Shown here: piece after piece, positions 54,426 through 63,863 of the stretch | Numbering within the stretch: position 1 is the stretch's first letter | How the letters are laid out: each line of letters starts with the position of its first letter | Source of the DNA: Laspinema sp963821735 | Lineage (GTDB): Bacteria > Cyanobacteriota > Cyanobacteriia > Cyanobacteriales > Laspinemataceae | DNA: 64,000 nt | Direction: 5' to 3' | NCBI GenBank assembly: GCA_963821735.1 | Contig: CAWGFK010000038.1 | Span: 27,218 to 91,217 of the forward strand | Program-made: the position numbers and the translations under genes | Notes under the pieces: generated by a model | What the model was told of the DNA's origin: nothing | Seen by the model: the letters and a program-made list of their open reading frames with translations, nothing else | Databases searched by the model: none

Positions 54426-55733
54426 CTAATCAGGACGTTGGATGATGGTTTCCATGACTCGGCGCTTATTGGCATCAATTCCAAATAGGCGAACATATTC
54501 CCCGGCATAGTTCCCTAAACAGGATTCTAAGGCGGCGATCGCCTCGGATTCATTCCCCGTTTGAATGCATCCGCAACTTTGCCAGGACCCGGTTCTAAAC
54601 CGACGGCGATCGACGTCCTCGATGCCAATCGGATACCCTTGTGATACTAGCTGTCTGAGTTGTTTCAACGCATCCAAGTCTAAGGTTGCTGTAGCAGATT
54701 TAGGTTGGTTTTGGGGACGAGACACCTCCGCAGAGGGAGAACCATTGGATACAGTCGGTTGAGCGTTATAACCCTGATTTTCCTGACGGATTCCATTCCC
54801 CGAGGCAGGGGGTTGTCCCGGCATAAACCCATAGCGTTGTGCCGTGTTACTTTCCGCCAAAGAACGGTTATAAGCAGCTACCAATCGCAACTCTTGAATA
54901 TGTTGCTGTTCTTTCACCATTGCTTCCCCTTTTTCTATCAGGTGTTCCAGGCGGAAATCGGGTTTAATGAAGCTATGCTTTTCCGTACTATTGGCAACTT
55001 TTAGACCAATTTTATCAAAGCCAGTTTTTTCAATAAAAGCCAAAATTTGCTCATCGTAAATACTGGCTCGCAAAGCACTAAAAAAGTCAATAGATTGACC
55101 TTCAAATTTAGACACCAGTTGTTCAATTTGCTGACGGGTTAGTCCATCGGGAGTAAAAATGCCATTGACAATTTCTAATCGGTCCTCTCGATTGGGTTCC
55201 CAATAGAATTTGTCCATGCGTCCATCACGAACCAAGGGCGCATACAGGGTCCCAAAGTCATTCCCAGTTACAATAATGGGAACCCGAGGCAAGGGTTCAC
55301 TATCGTAGCTACCGGGAAGCTGAACATTCGTAGGATTATCGGCAATATTCATCAATGTGGCATTGACTAATTGCGTATTAACCGTATATTGGGTTCCGCT
55401 ATCCACTCGTCCTGCACCGGCATCAATATCATTAATCATTAACACGGCTAATTTGCCATGTTTGCTAATAATATCCGCTGCTTCTCGATACCTAAAGCGC
55501 ACTAACCTAGAAGGGTCTCCCGCATCCGGGCTTTCTAATTCACCGGCGGATAGGTGAATTGCTTGGACTTTCATCCGTTTGAAAACTAATTCACATTGGA
55601 AGGATTTTCCTTCTCCTTTGTGACCATGAATTCCTAAAATTAGCGGCGCGTTAATACCCGGTAAATCGAGAAAATTCTTGGTAATATGAACCGCTAATTT
55701 GTTGAGAAATCGGGGGGCGATATAGTAAGTCAT
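54426..55733 (-). CDS. rca: Rubisco activase with small-subunit-like tail
   Basis: 435 residues. AAA+ motor: Walker A HGHKGEGKS (36-45), Walker B LMINDIDAGAGR (98-109), later RDGRMDKFYWEPNRED. After a Pro/Gln/Ser-rich linker (about 300-345) comes a RbcS-like (SSUL) module: LRQLVSQGYPIGIEDVDRRR and GSWQSCGCI. The same module is used by CcmM to bind Rubisco, so this activase is likely recruited to carboxysomes. It removes inhibitory sugar phosphates from Rubisco using ATP. Intact; starts ATG 55733. Confidence 0.95.
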   Translation of the reverse strand: MTYYIAPRFLNKLAVHITKNFLDLPGINAPLILGIHGHKGEGKSFQCELVFKRMKVQAIHLSAGELESPDAGDPSRLVRFRYREAADIISKHGKLAVLMINDIDAGAGRVDSGTQYTVNTQLVNATLMNIADNPTNVQLPGSYDSEPLPRVPIIVTGNDFGTLYAPLVRDGRMDKFYWEPNREDRLEIVNGIFTPDGLTRQQIEQLVSKFEGQSIDFFSALRASIYDEQILAFIEKTGFDKIGLKVANSTEKHSFIKPDFRLEHLIEKGEAMVKEQQHIQELRLVAAYNRSLAESNTAQRYGFMPGQPPASGNGIRQENQGYNAQPTVSNGSPSAEVSRPQNQPKSATATLDLDALKQLRQLVSQGYPIGIEDVDRRRFRTGSWQSCGCIQTGNESEAIAALESCLGNYAGEYVRLFGIDANKRRVMETIIQRPD

Positions 55734-55859
55734 GAGATTAGAGTGAATCGGATAAGATAAAAGGAAGGGTAGACAACGGGTGCGTCAGCCTGCTTTTAAT
55801 TAAAACAATTACCTGAGCATCTGACACACCTTTTACAATTTTAACGCTCCTGAAAAGGA

Positions 55860-57500
55860 TTAGGAGGGAGGAAGGGCGATCGGGCTGACTTTGAGTTCGG
55901 GATGGTCGGCCAAGTTTTGGTCCAAGTTCCATTGATTGTTGAACAATAGAACAGGACGGTCCCATCGGTCTTTCGCAATAAAGGTATTAAAGAGACGACC
56001 AACTTTTTCTAAGGTTTCCCAACCTCCTACGACCCATCGGGCGACAGAATAGGGTAAGATTTCCAGGCGGGTTTCTACGCCATACTCATTGATTAACCGG
56101 AATTGAACAACTTCAAATTGAAGTTGTCCCACGGCGGCTAAAATGGGGTCGCGTTTACTTTCATCGGTGGAGTTGAGGATTTGCACCGCCCCTTCTTCTT
56201 GCAATTCTGAGACGCCTTTATTGAAGTTTTTATACTTCGTCGGGTCAGCATTTTTCAGAAAGGCAAACAGTTCGGGGGAGAAGGAGGGGATTTCCGGATA
56301 GCGAATCGGTTTTCCCATGCAAACTGTGTCCCCGATCGCAAAGCTGCCTGGGTTATTTAATCCAACTACATCTCCGGCATAAGCGACTTCTACCGTTTCC
56401 CGGTCCTGGGCAAATAATTTCTGCGGACGGGAGAGGCGAATGGTCTTGCCAGTGCGCGTATGGGTCACTACCATGTCTTTTTCAAACTGACCGGAACAGA
56501 CCCTCAAAAAGGCGACGCGATCGCGATGTTTCGGGTCCATGTTCGCCTGCAATTTGAAGACAAATCCGGAAAACTCTGGATAAGTTGGGGGAATTTCTCC
56601 CTGGTCACTCTCATGGGGGGCCGGGGCGATCGCATAGTCTAAAAATGCCTCCAAAAATAACTCCACACCAAAGTTATTCATGGCGCTACCAAAGAACACC
56701 GGCGTTAATTGCCCTTGATGAATCGCCTCTAAATCCAGTTCCGGACTGACTCCATCCAGCAATTCTAAATCCTCCTGAAGCTGTTGATACAACTCCGGTT
56801 CTATCAAAGATTTTAGGCGCGGGTCACCGATGGGAATGACGGTATCGGTCGCTTTTTTGCTACCGTGGGAGGCACTTTTTTCAAACAGGTGAATTTTTTG
56901 TTGACGGCGATCGACCACTCCCCGGAAGCGATCGCCTGTCCCGATCGGCCAATTCACAACATAGGTGCTTAACCCTAATTCCTGCTCAATTTCATCAATC
57001 AACTCCAAAGGCGATAAACTCGGGCGATCGAGTTTATTAATGAAGGTAAAAATTGGCAGTTGCCGCATCCGGCAGACTTCAAACAATTTCCGAGTTTGAG
57101 TCTCTAATCCTTTTGCGGCATCAATCAGCATCACTGCATTATCTGCTGCTGCCAGGGTCCGATAAGTATCCTCACTAAAATCTTGGTGTCCCGGGGTATC
57201 CAACAGGTTCAATAAATGGTCTTGATACTGGAATTGCAGAACCGTCGAGGTAATTGAAATTCCCCGCTGTTGTTCCATTGCCATCCAGTCCGAGGTGGCG
57301 CTACGTTGTGCCCGTTTTGCTTTAACCGCCCCCGCTTCTTGAATTGCCCCTCCATACAGCAAAAGTTTCTCTGTGAGGGTAGTTTTCCCGGCGTCAGGGT
57401 GAGAAATGATAGCAAAATTTCGGCGACGATTCACTTCCCAATTGAGGCGATCGTCGGGTGAATTACTCTGTGTTTGTTCCGGTTGCATTTCTAGTTGCAT
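55860..57500 (-). CDS. prfC: Peptide chain release factor 3
   Basis: About 546 residues from ATG 57500; an in-frame ATG 22 codons upstream reads through bicA-proximal sequence and is less likely. GTPase of the EF-G class: G1 SHPDAGKTT, G2 region RGISIT, G3 DTPGHQDFS, G4 NKLDR. RF3 recycles RF1/RF2 after termination. Domain II/III sequences (RDRVAFLRVCSGQFEKDMVV, AAVGQLQFEVVQFRL) are present. Complete. Only 25 bp separate its start from the end of bicA on the same strand. Confidence 0.95.
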   Translation of the reverse strand: MQLEMQPEQTQSNSPDDRLNWEVNRRRNFAIISHPDAGKTTLTEKLLLYGGAIQEAGAVKAKRAQRSATSDWMAMEQQRGISITSTVLQFQYQDHLLNLLDTPGHQDFSEDTYRTLAAADNAVMLIDAAKGLETQTRKLFEVCRMRQLPIFTFINKLDRPSLSPLELIDEIEQELGLSTYVVNWPIGTGDRFRGVVDRRQQKIHLFEKSASHGSKKATDTVIPIGDPRLKSLIEPELYQQLQEDLELLDGVSPELDLEAIHQGQLTPVFFGSAMNNFGVELFLEAFLDYAIAPAPHESDQGEIPPTYPEFSGFVFKLQANMDPKHRDRVAFLRVCSGQFEKDMVVTHTRTGKTIRLSRPQKLFAQDRETVEVAYAGDVVGLNNPGSFAIGDTVCMGKPIRYPEIPSFSPELFAFLKNADPTKYKNFNKGVSELQEEGAVQILNSTDESKRDPILAAVGQLQFEVVQFRLINEYGVETRLEILPYSVARWVVGGWETLEKVGRLFNTFIAKDRWDRPVLLFNNQWNLDQNLADHPELKVSPIALPPS

Positions 57501-57525
57501 GACAGTCCTCAAATGGCGTTCAGGG

Positions 57526-59238
57526 TTAGGAGTCAGAAATGGGTGAAAAGGGTTGCTGAAGTTCATTATAGCTAACGCTTTCTTTTTCTCGAACCATTGA
57601 TAGCCCTTCTTTGAGGGCCGTCAGGCGATCGCCCATCCAGTGGTTCCCAGGAATCAACCCAGCAATCCCCAATTTTTCTAACCGTCGCTTCACTTTACCC
57701 GTTGCCCCGACAACAATCACATCCCGTCCCGCGTCGATCGCCTCTTGGATGGCATTTTCAATCGCCAGGGAAGAAGTCACCCCTAAAATCGGCACTTCAC
57801 CCAAATCCACAATCAGCACATCATAATTGGCGATCGCATGATGTTCCCGGGCGATCGCTTTCGCCACCCCAAAAATCATCGGTCCACTCAAATGGAACAG
57901 TAAAACCCGCCCATTCGCTAAATCTAAAACCTGTTTTTCCTCCTCCGTCAACACAATTTGGTCATCGGCATCAGTAATCGCTTTCACCGATTGAGATTGC
58001 AGTTCATCCAATCGCTCAATCGTCAAAATATTCGCAATGAATACCCCAACCGCCACCGCAACCATTAAATCGACAAAAACCGTGAGTAACACCACACTAT
58101 AAACAATCCCCGCCGCTTTCCAGGAGATTTTATGAACCCGGTTCAAGAATCCCCAGTCAATAATGTCAATCCCCACCTTGAGGACAATTCCTGCTAACAC
58201 GGCTAAGGGAATAACGGAAGTTAAAGGGGCCGCCCATAGCACCACAATCAACAACACTAACGCCCGACTAATTCCGGCTAAAGCAGTTCGTCCTCCCGCT
58301 TGAATACTCACCACCGTCGCCGTCGTTGCCCCAGATCCAGCAATTCCGCCACATAATCCGGTAATTAAATTCGCAACCCCTTGACCGATTAATTCTTTAT
58401 TGGATTTATGTTCCGTCCGGGTCAAGCTGTCAGCTACCAAACAAGTTAACAGACAATCAATCGAACCCACCATTCCCAACACCATTGCATTCACGAACAT
58501 TAACCGCAAATTGTCCGGAGTAAAGGTGGGGATTTGCAGTTGCGGTAACCCCGGGGTGATTTCTCCAATCGTGGCAATGGTGCGAATATCCATTCCCCGA
58601 AAGACAATCAAAGAAATTGCCGTTCCAATCACTAACGCCACCAATTGTGGCGGCATCAACCGTTTTAGTTTCGCCGGATAAAAGAAGAGAATCCCTAACG
58701 TAGTCGCCCCTAAAATCGTTTCCCAGGGATTAATATTAGCAATCAGGGTTGGGAAATTCTGGAGAACACCAAGCACCCCACCTTTGGGGGTTTGTTGCCC
58801 GATAAAAGGAGCAATTTGTAAGAAAATTAGAATCACGCCAATTCCCGTCATAAAGCCGGAAATCACATTATAAGGAAGCATCGTAATATACTTCCCTAAT
58901 CGCAAGACCCCAAACAGAATTTGAAAAATTCCCGCCATCATGATGACAGTAAAAGCCATTGCTAGACCATTTTCTGGGTTCTTTGCCATCAATTCGGCAA
59001 TGACTGCGGTAACAATCACCGTCATCGGTCCTGTGGGTTCAGAAATCAGGCTGGGGGTACCGCCAAATACAGCGGCGAAAAATCCGACTAAAATCGCTCC
59101 CCATAAGCCCGCAGAAGCACCAGCCCCGGACGCAATTCCGAAAGCGAGGGCCATTGGCAAGGCCACTACTGCAGCGGTTAATCCGCCAAAAATATCTCCT
59201 TTGAGGTTATGAAAATGGATGGTATTGGTTATCTGCAT
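57526..59238 (-). CDS. bicA: BicA-type SulP bicarbonate transporter
   Basis: 570 residues from ATG 59238 (MQITNTIHFHNLKGDIFGGL), an almost family-defining N-terminus. Sodium-dependent HCO3- uptake transporter of the cytoplasmic membrane. About 14 membrane spans with MALAFGIASGAGASAGLWGA, FGGTPSLISEPTGPMTVIV and VADSLTRTEHKSNKELIGQG as BicA signatures. The STAS domain covers about the last 130 residues (LLFHLSGPMIFGVAKAIARE to DVIVVGATGKV). Third in a same-strand run: SulP, universal stress protein, BicA. Specificity for bicarbonate is inferred from similarity. Confidence 0.93.
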   Translation of the reverse strand: MQITNTIHFHNLKGDIFGGLTAAVVALPMALAFGIASGAGASAGLWGAILVGFFAAVFGGTPSLISEPTGPMTVIVTAVIAELMAKNPENGLAMAFTVIMMAGIFQILFGVLRLGKYITMLPYNVISGFMTGIGVILIFLQIAPFIGQQTPKGGVLGVLQNFPTLIANINPWETILGATTLGILFFYPAKLKRLMPPQLVALVIGTAISLIVFRGMDIRTIATIGEITPGLPQLQIPTFTPDNLRLMFVNAMVLGMVGSIDCLLTCLVADSLTRTEHKSNKELIGQGVANLITGLCGGIAGSGATTATVVSIQAGGRTALAGISRALVLLIVVLWAAPLTSVIPLAVLAGIVLKVGIDIIDWGFLNRVHKISWKAAGIVYSVVLLTVFVDLMVAVAVGVFIANILTIERLDELQSQSVKAITDADDQIVLTEEEKQVLDLANGRVLLFHLSGPMIFGVAKAIAREHHAIANYDVLIVDLGEVPILGVTSSLAIENAIQEAIDAGRDVIVVGATGKVKRRLEKLGIAGLIPGNHWMGDRLTALKEGLSMVREKESVSYNELQQPFSPISDS

Positions 59239-59289
59239 AAAGAAATTTCCTTGATTCAAAAATGACTCTAAAATTTTTACCAAATTAGA

Positions 59290-60153
59290 CTAACGAAATA
59301 ACAATACCGGAATTTTGCTACTTCTCAACATTTGGGCAGTGGTACTGCCGATGACTAAATGACGAATCCGACTATGACCATAGGCCCCCATGAGTAACAA
59401 GCTAATATTTTGTTCAGTAATATAGGAGGCGATCGCCTTTTCCGGTTCCCCTTCTAAACGGCAAATCACTGGCTTAAATTCAGATCCTTGCAAGGCTTGT
59501 TCTGCTTCCTGCAATCGGGAATTTACCGTGGGACTGTCTTGACTTTTAGCCACCTTCACAATATGCAGGTCCACCCCCTTAAATAACGGGGATTCCCGAA
59601 TAAATTGCAACATTTTCTGCCCCGTGGGACTGCCATCATAAGCCAACAAAACCCGGTCAATCGTTTGATATTCCAGGGGAACTACCAGGCAAGGTTTCCG
59701 ACTACTTCGGACAATCCGTTCTAAATTCGCCCCTAAATGACTCGAAGCAAAACTCGCCGCTTCTCCTCGTTTCCCTAGTACAATTAAATCAGAACTTGCC
59801 TCAAATTCATCCAAGCAATCCACCAAAAAGCCGGTTTTATGGATCAGGTTGATGCGATCGACTCCTTCGGATTTGAGACGACTCGCAGCAGTTTGTAAAA
59901 TCAGCTTGGCCCGTTGGTGGTTAATTTTGGCTTTTTCATGTTCCAACTCCACCAACCGATTCAGCAAATTTTCCGACGCATCAATCCCAATACTTCCGCT
60001 AAAGTTTCCGGTGGAAACCGCCTGTTTACTGCGAATATCCGTCACCGACAATACATCAATTTCCGCCTCTAGTTTGGTAGCAACATCAGCGCCATAACGA
60101 TAGATGGTTTCTGCAAACAGCGATCCATCAGTGCAAATTAAAATCTTTTTCAT
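59290..60153 (-). CDS. Tandem universal stress protein
   Basis: 287 residues from ATG 60153, containing two USP domains: MKKILICTDGSLFAETIYRY (first) and IDRVLLAYDGSPTGQKMLQF (second), each with a nucleotide-binding pattern; the second ends LLMGAYGHSRIRHLVIGSTT (ATP-binding GxxG type). The gene begins one base after the stop of the upstream SulP gene and ends 51 bp before bicA, so all three are likely one operon. USP partners of SulP transporters may sense ATP or pH; that is inference. Confidence 0.9.
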   Translation of the reverse strand: MKKILICTDGSLFAETIYRYGADVATKLEAEIDVLSVTDIRSKQAVSTGNFSGSIGIDASENLLNRLVELEHEKAKINHQRAKLILQTAASRLKSEGVDRINLIHKTGFLVDCLDEFEASSDLIVLGKRGEAASFASSHLGANLERIVRSSRKPCLVVPLEYQTIDRVLLAYDGSPTGQKMLQFIRESPLFKGVDLHIVKVAKSQDSPTVNSRLQEAEQALQGSEFKPVICRLEGEPEKAIASYITEQNISLLLMGAYGHSRIRHLVIGSTTAQMLRSSKIPVLLFR

Positions 60154-60154
60154 G

Positions 60155-61678
60155 TTACTGGGAATGATGGGATGGATATTCGGCGTCGTTCTGTTCTTTC
60201 CAGCGGTCAGATTTGGGGGATAGATCCGGTGGTTTGTAGGTCGCCAATTTATCGTACAAGGTTGCACTGGCTTGATTTAAACCCACTAATTCTACCTCAG
60301 TTCCATTGCGACGGAATTTAACCACGATCTTATCCAGCATCTCCACAGAACCTTGGTCCCAAAGATGGGCGTGAGTCAAATCTACCGTGACGCGATCGAC
60401 CAGTTCATTAAAATCAAATGCCGCCAGAAAGTCTTCCTTGGATAAAAAGAAAATCTGTCCCGCAACCTTATAAATCCGGTGCGTTCCATCGTTACTGAGA
60501 ACCTTATCCACAAAGACCAAATCGGCAATTTTGCGGGAGAAAAATACCGTACTCATAACAATGCCCGTCACCACCCCCAAGGCAAAATTTTTGGTAAAAA
60601 TTGTCACCAACATGGTGGTCAACATCACAGCAGTTTCACTGCGAGGAATCCGGGGAATATTTTTGAACGATGACCAACGGAATGTTCCAATAGAGACCAT
60701 AATCATCACGGCAACCAAAGTCGCCATCGGCATTTGCTTCACCCAATCTTGCAACACCAGAATTGCAAATAAGAGAAACACCCCAGACGCGAGAGTTGAT
60801 AACCGTCCTCGTCCCCCGGATTGAACATTAATCACCGATTGTCCAATCATCCCACATCCGGCCATGCCGCCAAAAAAACTGGTGACAATATTGGCAATTC
60901 CTTGTCCTTTAGCTTCTTGGTTTTTATCACTCGGGGTATCCGTCAGTTCATCCACCAAAGAAGCGGTGAGAAATGAGGCCAATAACCCGACAATTGCCAA
61001 GGTTAGGGAATAGGGTAAAATAATCTGTAAGGTTTCTAAAGTTAGCGGGACTTGTGGCAGTGCAAAGAAGGGTAAGGCGGTGGGGAGTTCTCCCATATCC
61101 CCGACCCTGGGGACTTCTAATTTGAGGGCGATCGCCGCGATCGTCATCACTGCCAATGCCACCAACGGAGAAGGCACCGCTTTCGTAAACCGAGGCAAAA
61201 TATAAATAATCGCCAAAGACAAACCTGTAAGCACATAAACGGCTACAGGAACATTGGTTAATTGTGGCAACTGGGCCAGAAAAATTAACACCGCCAACGC
61301 ATTAATATAGCCAATGGTTACCGCCCGAGGAACGTATTTCATCTGCCGTCCCAGCTTGAGGAACCCAAACACAACTTGAATAATTCCCGTTAGCAACGTA
61401 GCCGCAAATAAATACGGCAATCCATGATCCTTGACCAAATCAATCATCAGCAACGCCATCGCCCCTGTCGCTGCCGAAATTGACCCGGGTCTACCCCCTA
61501 AAAAGGCCGTCATTATGGCAATAATAAAGGAGGCATAGAGTCCGACTTTGGGATCAACCCCAGCAATAATTGAAAAGGCGATCGCCTCGGGAATCAACGC
61601 CAAACCCACCACTGCACCCGCCAACAAATCCGCGCGCACATTTGAAAACCACTCTTGCCTGAGTCTGCGACTGTTCAA
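60155..61678 (-). CDS. SulP family anion transporter with STAS domain
   Basis: 507 residues. SulP core: VVGLALIPEAIAFSIIAGVD, GRPGSISAATGAMALL and GGMAGCGMIGQSVINVQSGG (the Gly-rich SulP signature). A C-terminal STAS domain (about 400-490, VDRVTVDLTHAHLWDQGSV). It is distinct from BicA and closer to the general SulP/YchM-type group, so the substrate (sulfate, bicarbonate or other anion) is unknown. First gene of the SulP-USP-bicA run; start 61678. Confidence 0.92.
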   Translation of the reverse strand: MNSRRLRQEWFSNVRADLLAGAVVGLALIPEAIAFSIIAGVDPKVGLYASFIIAIMTAFLGGRPGSISAATGAMALLMIDLVKDHGLPYLFAATLLTGIIQVVFGFLKLGRQMKYVPRAVTIGYINALAVLIFLAQLPQLTNVPVAVYVLTGLSLAIIYILPRFTKAVPSPLVALAVMTIAAIALKLEVPRVGDMGELPTALPFFALPQVPLTLETLQIILPYSLTLAIVGLLASFLTASLVDELTDTPSDKNQEAKGQGIANIVTSFFGGMAGCGMIGQSVINVQSGGRGRLSTLASGVFLLFAILVLQDWVKQMPMATLVAVMIMVSIGTFRWSSFKNIPRIPRSETAVMLTTMLVTIFTKNFALGVVTGIVMSTVFFSRKIADLVFVDKVLSNDGTHRIYKVAGQIFFLSKEDFLAAFDFNELVDRVTVDLTHAHLWDQGSVEMLDKIVVKFRRNGTEVELVGLNQASATLYDKLATYKPPDLSPKSDRWKEQNDAEYPSHHSQ

Positions 61679-61762
61679 GTTTCCTCCGTTAACATCATCA
61701 AAAGAATTGCGGCTGAATCACGCCGTAAACATAGCCAGAATCAAACTGACTCAATCGGATTA

Positions 61763-62444
61763 ATCCTGATAATTTTTAGCCTCAAACCCCATTAATCCAT
61801 ATCCCACCGTGCCTTAACCCTCCAGGTTCGAGCATCCATTGCAGAGCATCTCCACTGCTTACGGTGGACAAGTTAGCTGAAACCTAAACCGAGAAACACT
61901 GACGAACAGGGACATGATTAGCTCTTTCTTGAAAATGGGTAGGTCGTTTAGACTGGGTACGCTGATTTTGCTGATCCAAACCATACCATGAAACCTACCC
62001 ACAAAAACCCTCCCAATGGCGATTCCGGAAAAAATCCCGAAAATCTTGATTCGGCGAGGGTTTGGGCTTTTTATGCGGGTCTTGTGTCCCATTCCGGTAC
62101 ATGATGGCCGGACTTCAGGGGGCTTTGTTCATCCAGTTTCGGGGAATGGGGAATGAGGAAAGGGAGAGGCTTCGGGTATTAAGAGGCGATTGGCTTGAGT
62201 CTACTAACCGACTGACTTGCAAACTTGAGCTGTGCGGAACTTCATCAATAGGAATGAAATACTGGCTTGCTAACCATATTTTACTTACGAGGTGGGTTGT
62301 CAGCATTCAGACTCGATGGAGGTTAGGGCGGGAGGCACGCAGGAGGAGGAAGCCGTGGATACAATCATCCGGCTCTATCACTGTGAAATTTAGAAAAATA
62401 GAATTATACTAGACAACACTGGGAAAGTTAACAAAGATGAAACT
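61763..62444. other. Spacer without recognised gene
   Basis: About 680 bases between the SulP gene and a toxin-antitoxin pair. Scattered short frames look random. One GGTTCGAGC word near 61824 recalls a tRNA T-loop, but no cloverleaf forms around it. The left part probably contains the SulP operon promoter. Confidence 0.5.
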
Positions 62445-62679
62445 ATGTCGCCGAAAACCTTTGAGATTACTAGCTTACCGGAGAACTTAATTGAATTATT
62501 CGGCAGATCTTCAGAATCAGACAGAGATCCTCTTAACTTCTGAAGGAGTACCTTTTGCCAAAGTGCTGCCCTTGCCCAGTCAGCAACCTATGATACCGAA
62601 AGTTGGATTAAATTATGGGGCGATGGTGATGAGTGATGATTTTGATGAGCCTTTACCGGATGATTTTTGGGGGGTATGA
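62445..62679 (+). pseudogene. Phd/YefM-type antitoxin, frameshifted
   Basis: Starts MSPKTFEITSLPENLIELF at ATG 62445; after about 62499-62503 (TTCGGCAG) an extra base shifts to the second frame, which reads ADLQNQTEILLTSEGVPFAK and ends DFDEPLPDDFWGV, a typical Phd-family antitoxin with its toxin-neutralising tail. Length with one base removed: about 77 residues. Stop codon overlaps the toxin start (ATGA at 62676-62679). Confidence 0.78.
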
Positions 62680-63062
62680 AAGTTTTATTAGATACTCATA
62701 CGTTTATTTGGTGGGATAGTAGCCAGAACAGTTGTCGTCGGACATGGTGGAGTTTTTAACAAAACCCGATACCGAGAAATTTGTCAGTGTTATAAGTTTA
62801 TGGGAAATTCAGATTAAAAGTCAGTTAGGAAAGTTAACCCTCAATCAACCTTTAGAAAATATTTATCAGAGTCAAAGACAAAACTTTATCTCTTTTTTTA
62901 GGGGTGACTCCTTCTCATATTTTTAAGGTTGGGGTGTTACCGTTTCATCATAAAGATCCATTTGACCGGCTGTTGATTGCTCAGGCTATGACAGAAGGTT
63001 TAACAATTTTAACGCGGGATAAGATATTTAATTTATATGGAGTTCCGTGGTTATGGATTTAA
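62676..63062 (+). pseudogene. VapC-type PIN-domain toxin, two frameshifts
   Basis: MKVLLDTHTFIWW (first PIN Asp), then after a shift near 62726-62731 the frame SSDMVEFLTKPDTEKFVSVI and SLWEIQIKSQLGKL (second acidic residue), then after a second shift in a T run near 62893-62899 LGVTPSHIFKVGVLPFHHKD, PFDRLLIAQAM and LTILTRDKIFNLYG (remaining acidic residues). The two indels cancel, so 129 codons result. PIN toxins cleave RNA. Partner of the Phd-type antitoxin just upstream. Confidence 0.82.
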
Positions 63063-63249
63063 GCGATCGCCTTCTGGAGTTCAGGAGAAAGGCGATCGGC
63101 TCTTTAAACATCACTAACTAATCTTGATTAGAACAGGGATACCTAACGATAGAGCTTAACCAGTCCTCTCCTTATCACTGAGTCCGTGGGGTAAGGTTTA
63201 TGATGGAGATTGGCTATTAATAGGGCATGGGGCGGGGAATCAGACGGTC

Positions 63250-63423
63250 TATCCAGAAGCTCTATTGCCGCTTCAGTAAGCTTTTTCAATAGCCAAATAG
63301 CGGTTTCTTTTAGCCATTCTTTTAAGCTCTCCTTTGCTGGTACAGGATTGATTTTTGCTTTTGAGCGCTCTCTCGTAATAATAATTGTCTGACTTGTTCT
63401 TCTTCTGTTGCGGTTAAAACCAT
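63250..63423 (-). pseudogene. Small helical protein gene, copy 1
   Basis: Begins with ATG 63423 (MVLTATEEEQVRQLLLRERA). After a frame change near 63375 the sequence LKEWLKETAIWLLKKLTEAA is recovered. The same pattern occurs in copy 2 at 63606-63810. Family not recognised; short acidic-basic proteins of this type are frequent next to hypothetical operons in filamentous cyanobacteria. Preceded by a fragment of another gene's 3' end (LLKTNPISR). Confidence 0.55.
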
Positions 63424-63605
63424 AGATATCTACCTCCGTAACTCCTTTAATTTAACAAGCAAAATCATTGAAAGTTTTGGGACATCCTCGAAATAGGATT
63501 GGTTTTCAAGAGTAAAGTTTGCGATTGGGGTTGGCTATATCCGGAAGATGTGCTTTCTCCAATCTATGATTATCAGCTCTATTGCCATCTTGGTAATCGG
63601 TTTAA

Positions 63606-63810
63606 TTATCCAATCCCAAACTGACTTCTTAGATATATTATCAAAATCTGTATTGCGGCTTCAGTAAGCTTTTTCAATAGCCACGTAGCATTTTCTTTTA
63701 GCCATTCTTTAAAGCTTTGTTTGGTGGCTGAAGAATGGCTTTTCTGTCTGAGCTTCCTCTCGTAATAATAATTGTCTGACTTTTTCTTCTTCTGCTGCGG
63801 TTAAAGCCAT
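63606..63810 (-). pseudogene. Small helical protein gene, copy 2
   Basis: ATG 63810 starts MALTAAEEEKVRQLLLREEA; a single-base shift near 63710 links to FKEWLKENATWLLKKLTEAA and IQILIIYLRS. About 68 codons. It is paralogous to copy 1, with about 387 bp between equivalent points. No function can be given. Preceded by a gene whose C-terminal sequence is similar to the fragment before copy 1, so a two-gene unit was duplicated. Confidence 0.6.
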
Positions 63811-63863
63811 AGATATCAACCTCCTTTATGACCTGAATTTAACAAGAAAAATTCTTAAAACTT

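Noticed and set aside
61815..61840. tRNA T-loop-like GGTTCGAGC
   Set aside because: No acceptor, D or anticodon stems can be drawn around it.
62062..62412. 116-residue plus-strand open frame
   Set aside because: Composition is unlike a protein, no homologous motif is recognised and start context is poor.
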